From Spirogloea muscicola (Eukaryota; Streptophyta; Zygnematophyceae; Spirogloeales; Spirogloeaceae), in assembly GCA_009602725.1 (NCBI GenBank), contig WELB01000348.1:27805-91804 (forward strand): a DNA stretch of 64,000 bases, written 5' to 3'. The position numbers and the translations under genes were made by a program. The number at the start of each line of letters is the position of its first letter. Position 1 is the first letter of the stretch. The notes under the pieces are model-generated. The model saw nothing but the letters and a program-made list of their open reading frames with translations. It searched no databases and had not been told where the DNA came from. Below are positions 55,421 to 64,000 of the stretch, in pieces.

Positions 55421-56517
55421 CTTTGGGGGGTTCGCTTTTGGACGCTCTGAAGCAGGCCTCTTCCCTTTACAGGAAGCAACTTTTTTCTTCTTCTTCTTCC
55501 CTGAAGAGAGCGACTCTTCTTCTCTGGACTTGGTCTCCGCCTTCTTGGAGATTTTGCATAACACCGTCCTGTGCTGCACAATGGGAGTAGTAAACAATGT
55601 TGAGAGCCTTCAGCTTCTCCACACCTCCACACCTCCACACCAAATGCATCACATGCCCTAGGTCGCTGCAGACTGAGCACCACAGGTCCAACCTAGAACG
55701 TAATTAAAGGCTGCAGTGCTTCAGTGATACGTGCTTGTCAGTCAGGACCATGCTTATGTCTCAATCAAACGTCTAAAGCAGCACAGATGCATTTGCAGAT
55801 GCTTCTTGGCATTTGCATATAACACCTACATCCTTTCCTTGCTGATCCTCGCCGGCAGCCTTTATCTTATACAGCCACATCGACCAGCTTGAATCCTTTT
55901 TGCCTTTTGGGACAACAAAGTAGTACATTTTCTTCTTGCCAATAAACTCGAGGTTTCGACGTATAATAATATCACGACCACTTTGCTTCCAATAACAATC
56001 TTTGCCTTTGTCTTTGTCTTTGTCTTTGTCTTTGTCGGGTTTGCCATCTTGCTCGGTAGAGAAGACGAACCAGTCATGGCCCCAATTGCACCTTTGACCT
56101 ATTTCACGTACTCAGTCAAGACATATTTAGCCATATCAGCAGTGGCAATCAATTTTGAGGGAGGCTTGCTATAGATAGGGAAACGAGAACAGGTCGTGAT
56201 ACAGTGGCTGTCTCATGCTATGAGCAATCCCAAGACCCAGCGTCACTTCATGACAAGTATCTGTCTGCAATATTATTGCGCGTACCTCCATCAGCCATGG
56301 CTGCAGCAATTGCTGCAGGCCCTTTAACCAGCACATCCACTTCAGGAATCAATTGCTCCTCCTCCGGTGTAAGCCTTGACTCGGATTTTCTCTGGAGGAG
56401 CTCGATGATTGTCAAGTCATCAGGCTCCAAGGTATGGTTCCAGCATTGTGGTAGTATCTTCATGTTGCTGCTAAAGACTAGCAACTTGTTGCAGAGCAGA
56501 CAAGTCACGGTTGGCAT
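55421..56517 (-). CDS. CxxC-NAC-like gene with Lys-Asp repeat
   Basis: Predicted nuclear DNA-binding factor. Exon 1 is 56517-56286: CxxC (TCLLCNKL), subdomain A (HTLEPDDLTIIELLQRK) and B (EVDVLVKGP), phase 1, donor GGAG|GTACGC. Exon 2 is 56110-55830: C (DWFVFSTEQDGK, then KD repeats, then CYWKQSGRDIII) and D (FIGKKKMYYFVVPKGKK, WSMWLYKI), donor GAT|GTAGGT. Exon 3 is 55573-55421 after gtgcag: E (TVLCKISKK) and a lysine-rich basic tail. Phases agree throughout. Of all members here it has the clearest canonical C/D motif. Exon 3 may extend to a second donor near 55349, as in the relative at 9981-11641, and a further C-terminal exon is expected but not found. A six-base repeat codes the KD run inside subdomain C. 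Confidence 0.73.
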
Positions 56518-56990
56518 TGCGCTAGCTTCGCCTGCACCTGCATACAATGCATCCAAAGGGCTCTATTAGGGGCAGTTGCTGCGCTCTGCTGCACCGTCTG
56601 ACTCCCAGCACTCGACGGCAGGCTCGCCACCTGGCTGCTCGTACCGGTGGACAGAGTGCCCTGCCGGCTGGCATTCTGTGGCGCCAGGCCTCGGAGCTGC
56701 TGCTGCTGCTGGTGGGATGGCATCATGCCTGCAGTGCCTGCAGTGACTAAGCAGAAGAATGTGCACACACAGCAGGATCAGAAGCATCCGCTCCCATGCC
56801 GAAGCAGAAGTGATCAAGCTGTGGTGCACTTTCTAGCTTTGCTGGATCAAGCTAGCACTGTCAAGGCTAGAATCCTCGCAGACTGCAGCAGATCAACAGA
56901 GGCCGACTAGAGTTGACACCCATCAAATCTAGCTGCTGATTTGATCTAGCTGCAACGAGCTTGGTCAACAATATTGCGTCCATGTGCAAG
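56518..56990. other. Upstream region of NAC-like gene
   Basis: A possible 5' UTR intron ends near 56540 (tgtatgcag on the minus strand). A CTG/CAG-rich patch lies at 56690-56720. No other gene is supported. Confidence 0.35.
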
Positions 56991-57870
56991 GCTCAATACT
57001 CACTTCACAAGGGTATACCTGTCTAACCACCAGACGCTGGCATTTGATTCTGGGCCGGCAACCCTCCCAAATGCTGGACCTGGACGCCCTGCACCTGGGC
57101 TGGGCCTGGTGGCACCTCGTTCTCCAGCGTAGCAAAGAGCTTCTCGAAGTAATCGAGGGATAGCAATTCTCAGAGTGGCAGGAGGACACGTGCAAGCAAA
57201 CATGCCGGCCATAGGTAGATTGAGAAAAAGTTTCTGGCATTGAAACTCTGGCATTGAAACACAAGGGGCCATCACATGGTCGACAAGCCTGCAGATCATC
57301 CTAAGCTTGTTTGACCAACTAATATCCTTCATAATGGCTCCCATAGGGCAAGCCCTTGGGGCCAGACCTGGTCCATTGCAACCGAAAGTGTGAGCTGGCC
57401 GAGAATGCACGCCCACTTGCGCAGATCGTCCATGCCGTCCTCGCCATTTGTGGACACGAGCTTCTGAAGGACCTCCATGCTGCGCACTCAGCGTCGCCCA
57501 CGCAGGGCAGGCTGACCACGTCAGGACGATGGCAAAGACGACACCGACTCTGAGCCTTCCAGCACAAGGAGCTATTACACCGGGCACTGTCATTGCACAG
57601 CATGAAGTACCGGGGTCCAGGCAGCATGCTTGCATGACAAAATGGACGAGCTGCAGCAAAAAAAGGGGTGCTGCAATCACGTACATCCTGCTGACAATGT
57701 CCTCCCATGCCTCAGGGGTCAGTACAGACCGGCATCCTCCGTCCATGGCTTTCAGCTGCCACACCATGGCGTGCGGGAGCGCCTCCGCCACTGGCAACAG
57801 ACAGGCTCTCGTGACGACCTCGGTCAGCCAGCGCCTCTCATGGATGAGCAACTCTGTCCATTCTTGTCAT
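56990..57870 (-). CDS. Unresolved cysteine-rich gene candidate
   Basis: Minus-strand segments in different frames look protein-like. 57851-57680 reads RRWLTEVVTRACLLPVAEAL and EAWEDIV. 57660-57480 has regularly spaced cysteines (MLCNDSARCNSSLCW, RCRLCHRPDVV). 57490-57370 starts at an ATG and reads LQKLVSTNGEDGMDDLRKW, then LSVAMDQ. 57170-57040 reads LSLDYFEKLFATLENEVPP and ends at a TAG. One frame is also open for 283 codons across all of it, but its translation is less natural. A split gene with short introns or a frameshifted pseudogene both fit. The Cys segment could bind zinc. No family was recognised. Confidence 0.35.
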
Positions 57871-58290
57871 TGGTTCAAAGCACTCAGGAATTCGAACGTG
57901 GCTACCAAGAGGTTGCTGGTGAGGTTGACTGGCACTTCAGGGAAACCCCTCTCTCTCTTAGTGCCAAGCCAGCATCCTCAGTGCAACGTTGCACTGAGGA
58001 TGTGTGCACCTTCCTCAAGCAGTTTTAGAAGAAAGAAAGCGAATGCCTGGTGCCCACTTGAAGACTGCAGTTACAGCCTTCGCCTGTAGGAGTCGTTATA
58101 ACGTGGTACTTGAACTGTGATGCCAATGCCCTTGTGTCACGCGAAATTAGTAATAAGTGGTGTCTTCAATTCGGTGTACTTGTCCATGTTGCATGTCGTG
58201 AATGACAGAAACTAAAACTACCTGAGTAGAGTTAGTACAAGTCGACCTTTTCAGATGCTCCATGTCAACTTAGAGCTGTGGCAGACTGTT
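57871..58290. other. Unassigned region
   Basis: Moderate GC, no repeat and no recognised gene. A short inverted repeat (ctcagtgcaacgttgcactgag) lies at 57978-57999. Confidence 0.35.
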
Positions 58291-61200
58291 TGAGCCAACA
58301 GAGTGGAGGAGATTCACATGTACGTTCCTTTGGGCTGGCCTCTCACAGCCGTTGCCTTACATTGGAAGAGCTATTTCTTCTTGGTTTAACCACTTTTACG
58401 AGGACAAGGCGAGTATGGCACCGGTTGACTCACCCCCGGAAACCCGCCCAATCACGTATAAGCTCCACGTCTGGATCGGGAGGCGCTCAGTGTAGCAGCA
58501 TTCGTAGGTCCTCGCCTGCAGATGTCAAACAATCACAGACAATGAAGCCCCTTGACAATGAACCCTGCTTCACACATCGCCAGCTGCAAGAAGACCATGA
58601 AAGAAATTTACGGAGCCGCAAGGTTTGCTATGGAGAAGCGACGGCTGCTCCAGAGCCCGGACTCACTCAGTGCACGACTTGGGCGCAGGTGCCTAAGGCT
58701 TGGGGTGACCCATACCGCTCTGTGGCTGCACACTGTGCCACAGCCGCCGCTTCACGCCGAGGCCTCTCCAGCGCAAGCAGGCTGCAAGCCGCGCTTGCGC
58801 AGCGGCGCCGGGCGGAGGCGGCGAGCGCCTCGGCGATGGGCACCGGCGTTTGCTCTCGGAGTGAGGGGGGGGGGGGGGGGGGGANGGGGGGGGGTGGAAG
58901 GGGAGGAGTGCTGGCGCCCAATGCAGCTCGGACGCGTGGACAGGGCCCACCGCCGGGGTTGACTGCGGAGGGTGCCCGTCGCGGGCGGCAGCCGCCCAAT
59001 CAGAAGCCGCCACGTCCCATCAATGGGGAATGAAAGTCTAGCGAGAGAGTCGTCACTCCATCCTTCCGCCCAGCTCTGAGAGCGCCTTTGGCCTCTTTTC
59101 GGGGCTTGCTGTTCACAGCCCTTTGCCCCTTTTTGTGGGAGAGCCACTTTCTTTCCAGTTATGCTACTCGATCGCTTGGACCTTGTCCATTTCTTTCGGG
59201 CTGGCCTCTCAAAAGGCCTCGTTTTTCGGGAAGAACTCACGATTACCTTGGAGAGCTGCTTCTCCCATTGCCCTTGGTAAAAAGCCCGCACTTAAACGGG
59301 AAACCAACAAGGTCCGAAGGGACCGGCAGGGCCGGCAAGCTCTGTCGTTGACGACGCGCTAGCAAAGCCGGGCAAAAGCCGCTCCGTCGGTGCCGTTGGC
59401 GCCGACTGCTACATCACTTGCACGGCGCGCCCGGCGGAGCTTTGGCCGCAATTCCAGGAGCTTTCAGCCGGGAGGGACACGTTGCTCTGTCTAGCACCAA
59501 TAGCGGGCGCGCATGAAGGGCGGCACCGCAAGGAAATCTGTGCGGTGCCGCCGTGCTGGGGTATTTCTGATGTCCAGCTCTCTAGCACAGGATTCCGTGC
59601 TTCCGTTCGCGGGCAGGCGGCCTAGCGGGCAATTGACGCCGTTCCACCGTTTACATCTATCTGCTTCAAATGACGAAGCCCCAGTTTCTGCACTAGCTTT
59701 TGCCGAACAGTGTATTTGCTTAGATTGAGAAGTGGCTCTCGACAGGGGGGGCAAGGGCTGTGATCAGCCAGCCCGAGAGAATGGACAAGGTCCAAATGGG
59801 CCAAAAACGAAGAATGGGCCAAAAGCCCTGTCTCAGGGCCTGGGTTAGGATGGACCACTTAGTAACAACGAGTGAGGAGCCGCAGATCCGTATTACAAGC
59901 AGCCAGATTGGCCACCCTTACGTTTCACGCGCACCTTGCGCCTTCTCTCTTGAGGGCTAACATCAAGTAGCCTTTTTTTGTAGCACTAATTTCTCCCTGA
60001 ACAATGTGTTCGCTTCAAATTGGCCTCCCTTTCATTTCATGCGCACCTCGCGCTTTCCCCTTCTGAAAAGCAAGCGCGGCCGGATTAACTTCTGAAGCTC
60101 GGGCGCGGGAGGTGATCAGGCCGAGTCAGATGGTCAACCAACCCGACCCGCTAATTCACCATAATGCTACATTCAACAGTATTGACTAGGATTGAGCACA
60201 CATGTCACTCAGTTGACAAAGTTACAAGTCTGAGATTGAAAGGTGCGTGGTGCGCATGACATAAAAGGAGAAGTGGCTCTCCCAATGCCCGGCAAGGGCT
60301 GTGAGAAGCCAGCCCGAAAAGAATTGACAAGGTTCGAAGGGGCCAAGTTACGAGCTAAGCAGCGACTGCGGGGCCTGAAGAGGCTATGGCAGAACGGGGG
60401 AGGATGGACCACTCAGTAGTTACGAGTGAGGCGCCTTACATCCGACAGACTAGCTGCCGGAAAACTATCCCCATAAAAAGGTGGCCATTCAAGCTGATAC
60501 ATTGCTCAGGCAAAAGCTAGTGCAAAAATGGGGAACCAGGATGGCAGCAATGACAACTTGTACAGGTTGGAGGCTGGGCTCCATGAAAAGGTGGTGGCGG
60601 TCAGCAGCCAGCTGAGATTGATGAACAAGAATCAACAAACTTCACACCCGCTGGTCAGATGCTACAAGCGACCGGAAACTCTCAGGCCCACTTAAACGAC
60701 AGAGCCTCTTCAGTCAATCGGTGCCTTCCTCCACATTGAGCACTTTGGAACTACACACAAGACAAGCTGACAAATCCCAGCAACTTTGAGCTCAAGTCGC
60801 GAGCCACCATGGAGCTCTTGATGCTCGGCCCCTTCGGACCTTGTCCACTCTGTTCGAGCTGGCTTTTCACAGCGCTCGCCTCCTTTGGATGAACTTACTT
60901 TCTTGATGCTACCAATGCGATTCGTGCAGCGAGCCCCCCACGTTGCCCAACGGCTCCAAAGCAAGGCCATGGCCTTGCAAGGAAACTTGGGTGAAAGGAG
61001 GAAGACGCTTCCAGTAGAGGGCGATGGCTGTGAGTGGGCAGCCCAGAGAAAGAAGTACTCTTCCGCTAGTAGGCGATGGCTGTGATCGGCCAGCCCATAG
61101 AGTGAACAAGGTAACGAAGGGGCCAGAAAAATTGCTCAAGCACACAGCTACTCAAGTGGCCACTGGGTGCTCACTGTATCCCCTGTTGAGCAGCCGCAGG

Positions 61201-62560
61201 TCAGAGACACTAATCTCCGGGTAGCGAGACTACGAGGTTTGATGGGCCCATGGCCCAGCCCTTCCTGACACTAGCGAGTACGGGCCTGCTGTGCTGGCGT
61301 GGGTGACACCTACGTGGGTGATGATGGGCTTTAAATCAGCTCCTCACGAGCCTGGTCCGCAGAATGCGACGGCTTTCGCAGAGAAAGATAGAAGTGCGCG
61401 CCCATAGAGAAGAGGGAGAAAGAAGAGCCGGAGAGCCGGGAGTCGCCAGCGCCAGCGGGCCGAAGAACCAGCAAAGAGGGACGGACTCGCCCATTGAGGA
61501 TTGGGGCTGGTAAAGCCAGCCCAAAAAAGAATGAACGAAGGCCGCGAGGGGGGCCAGGGGAAGCGCTAAGAAAAACAAGCACAACAAGAAACAAAGCAGC
61601 TACGTATTACTCAGTAACCCCTGCTAAGCAGACTCAGGCCAGAGAAGCTAGGCTCCTGGAAGTGGGTCCCCTGGCCAGAGCCAGAAGAACCAGCAAAGCG
61701 GGGGCCACCGAAGCGAAGGAGGGTGAGCCGGCTCCCTTCCGCGAAGCTTCGGGGGCGGCCTTGGCGGACGAGCCCCGCTAGGGCACCGGCGGCCCCGAGG
61801 CCCCGCGCGAATGCGGCTCGCACACATGCGGCTCATTGCTTCCCACCTTTTGAGCGGGCGTCTCACGGCCATCGCCGTGCTGTGGAAGAGCTGCTCCTTC
61901 TACCTTTCTCAGCAGGCCCTCGATGTGCATTTGACTCAGCACAGCCTGAGGTCCCCACTAAGCCCCCCCCCCAGTCAATCTGGCCGCGCTTGCTTCCCCC
62001 CCACTCCGTCCCTCTGCCTCCTGCGCGGCCGCCGTGGCCGCGCCGCGCCGCGAGGCCGCCCCCGCGCCAGCCGAAGGAAGAGAGCCCGGCTGTGAGCCCC
62101 CACACTGACTGGCATTCACTGCCCACAGTCCGGCGCCGGCCCCGACACGACCGCCGCCAGTGGGGCCTGGCGGCACTGCGCCGGGCAGCTAGCGGCGGAG
62201 GCGGGGGTCCGGCTCTCCGCAGCCTCGACCCGGTGCTGAGGCTGCGGTGGGTGGGAGAGGAGGCTCCGAGGCTCACGGCCTTGTGGCATCAGGCTTTGCC
62301 ACAGTGGTCCGCAGTCCCTACTTGAAGCTCTCCTTCACCTCAGTTCGGGTCTGGCCTTGCTCCTGGACAGTCGCTCAAACCGTCCAGCTCCCCCCTCCCT
62401 CTCCAAACCTGGCTGGCTTTCACAGCCGCTTTTTCTTATCTCAGCAGCCGCTCTCTTCCCCTCAGGTCCCACAGCTTGACCCTCTATCGTGTCAGCAGCC
62501 TGTTGATGGACCCTGCACAGCGGGGACGAGTGAATGTTGAGAAAGCCACGGATGCTGCAA
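58290..62560. repeat. Repeat-dense, partly GC-rich block
   Basis: Hairpin repeats near 58330, 59100, 59195, 59740 (reverse), 60280 (reverse), 60850, 61030 (reverse), 61085 (reverse) and 61490 (reverse). Some copies are part of longer LINE 3' tails; a minus-strand LINE tail (FSGLSLLSRGY*) ends at about 61611. 58730-59030 and 61700-62300 are GC-rich with compositional open frames. 59400-59640 resembles the GC-rich block near 2540-2800. The second repeat lies reversed at about 62405-62440. No gene is supported. Confidence 0.6.
58864..58896. other. Poly-G run containing an ambiguous base
   Basis: About 30 G with one A and an N at 58885. The run length is probably not reliable in the assembly. 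Confidence 0.9.
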
Positions 62561-63213
62561 ACCTTCGCACAGCAATATCTGCTTAGTGATCTGAAGAGAC
62601 TCTGACTGACTGACATTCTGTGGTCTTGCGCAGATCCCGCTTGACGCCTCAGACCGTGTCTGCTGACCATCAAGTGATTACATTTCATTTCTGTGGGCCA
62701 TCACACTATGTGGTGAGACTTACCACGTCAACAAGGCCCAAGTCCTTGGTGACTGTGAGCCAATGCCCACCGCTGAGCTCACCCTGTAGCCCAGTCAAAA
62801 ATGGCCTTTGAGGGGAACCGACACGCAATGTACACATGGTAGTATGCTCACCCTGGGCCAAGCGGTGATGTATGTTGGAAGCACACTGTGCCCATTGTGC
62901 TTTGTGTTCGAATCTAAACCAACACCAATGGGCTGGCCTGCAAGCACTCCATCATCCAGGACTATGTACTTGAGGGCTGGCTTTACGATCGCACGTGTAA
63001 CCTTCTCTGTTTTGCAATCAACAATTGGATGATGTGGCTCTACGCGTTGTCAAGTTCTATGTGGCATCACCTTAGACGAGTACATTCTTGGAGAAAAGTG
63101 AGAAGTGGTCTAGCTAGGAGTATGATTTCGAATCTCCACACATATCAGCCCTGAGTGTGTTTCCCTCCTGCATCGCTTCTGCTTTATTCAGGTGTGGTCA
63201 AAGAGAGTCGACA
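62561..63213. other. Upstream region of NAC-like gene at 63214
   Basis: Repeat-free and lower in GC than the block to the left. A likely 5' UTR acceptor (tttattcag) ends at about 63191. No other gene was recognised. Confidence 0.35.
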
Positions 63214-64000
63214 ATGACCGACCAGGCGGATGTTTGCCAAATCTGCAAAGAGCTGCAATCGTCCCACCCACTCTTTCAAGGGCAACGCGTCCCAGGCCTT
63301 CAGCTTGTATTCAGCGATGCACAGCTGCTTGAGTACCTGGCTGAAAGCCCAAGCATTCACCACACGGGATCCGTGCTTTCGCTGCTCATTCCGCTTAAGA
63401 ATGTCTACAAGTGCCCCCCTTGGCTGCTGCCAGGTCCTGGTGACACATGACTACAGATGCTGTCTGTTGCTAATTGCATAGCTACACTCGCAGTTCACAG
63501 CTGCGTGCCAGGGTGTAGTCCTAGGCATTGCTCTTTCTGCTACACCATTTGCTTGTGCCAAGGCACTACTTATGTAATAACCTGCTTCTCCCTATCTCAG
63601 GCCCGTTGTCCCGGACTCACTTTGATTCCACCGCTATTCAATGTGAGCAGTAATCCGGTGTCCCTGTTTCTACCCTCAAGCTCAAGCAAACCATCCCGCT
63701 GTGGAATGTGCAGCCAAAGACTGTCGAGGGGATCATCCCTTTTACTACTTCAGCCCTTCTCCAACCTCAAAGTGGCAAAACAGCAATGGGCGAGCAAATG
63801 ACTCAGATCGCTCTGCTAGAGGCGGCCGCTGGAAAAACACGGGAGGAACACCAGCTAAGGTGCAGTCTGCTGGAGTGACAGGCACAAGAAGGACCTACAA
63901 GTACTTGTTGGAAGGGGTTGCCCAGAGTGATCACTCGATGCATGCATGGACAGCGTATGATTGGACAATGTATGAGTATGAGTTGACGAGCAAAGAAATG
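63214..64000 (+). CDS. CxxC-NAC-like gene, 3' end outside window
   Basis: Closest relative of the gene at 33839. Exon 1 is 63214-63433: CxxC (VCQICKEL), HPLFQGQRVPG, subdomain A (LVFSDAQLLEYL) and B (VYKCPPWLLP), phase 1, donor CCAG|GTCCTG. Exon 2 starts at 63714 after tgtgcag and runs off the window: the join reads PPWLLPAKDC, then C (FYYFSPSP, GRWKNTGG) and D (TRRTYKY, WTMYEYEL). Frame and splice sites are intact in the visible part. The family binds DNA as dimers through the NAC fold; here that role is inferred from motifs only. Confidence 0.78.

Noticed and set aside
1-64000. tRNA, rRNA or riboswitch genes
   Set aside because: No cloverleaf with the expected A and B box sequences and no conserved rRNA core was recognised by eye. 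A covariance search would be needed to rule them out fully.

Overview
The window is nuclear DNA of a green-lineage eukaryote, most likely a streptophyte (land plant or close algal relative). The evidence is repeated recognition of NAC transcription-factor subdomains A to E (a family known from streptophytes), GT-AG introns with phases that agree between paralogues, short interstitial CCCTAAA-type telomere repeats, and plant-style retroelement debris (a Copia integrase relic and many 3' ends of one LINE family). The species cannot be named from the sequence. There is no operon organisation, and no rRNA or tRNA gene was recognised.

The main content is a cluster of very divergent NAC-like genes. 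Well-supported members lie at 234-1404 (-), 9981-11641 (-), 33839-36623 (+), 44619-46028 (+), 51887-52612 (-), 55421-56517 (-) and 63214-64000 (+, runs off the edge). More remote members or fragments lie at 22590-23105, 37128-37310, 41550-41940 and 49353-50166. Five of the well-supported members carry a CxxC motif (the tandem pair shares one) just upstream of NAC subdomain A, which ordinary NAC proteins lack. Six of the seven share a phase-1 intron at the subdomain B/C border. Where it can be followed, a phase-0 intron lies before subdomain E. The 51887-52612 gene has no introns, and a decayed five-unit tandem array of its D/E-coding segment lies 1.2 kb away.

Layout. 1-6330 and 10192-16711 are two copies of a tandem segmental duplication (period about 10.2-10.4 kb) carrying a NAC-like gene, a GC-rich block with a telomere-like patch, a 0.5-kb dispersed repeat, and an unidentified plus-strand gene ('gene G'). 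The copies are broken at different places. 16736-17711 holds an unidentified two-exon gene ('gene H'). 17.7-33.8 kb and 37.6-41.5 kb are mostly repeats: 3' fragments of one LINE family and dozens of copies of a short hairpin-forming repeat, often in inverted pairs. 41.5-57.9 kb is gene-richer. 58.3-62.5 kb is again repeat-dense, and the last NAC-like gene starts at 63.2 kb.

Gene models for the NAC-like members are inferred from subdomain homology, splice-site consensus and reading-phase bookkeeping. No transcript evidence was available. If functional, the products would be nuclear DNA-binding regulators; several have basic, RGG-like or acidic C-terminal tails, and several copies are clearly decaying.
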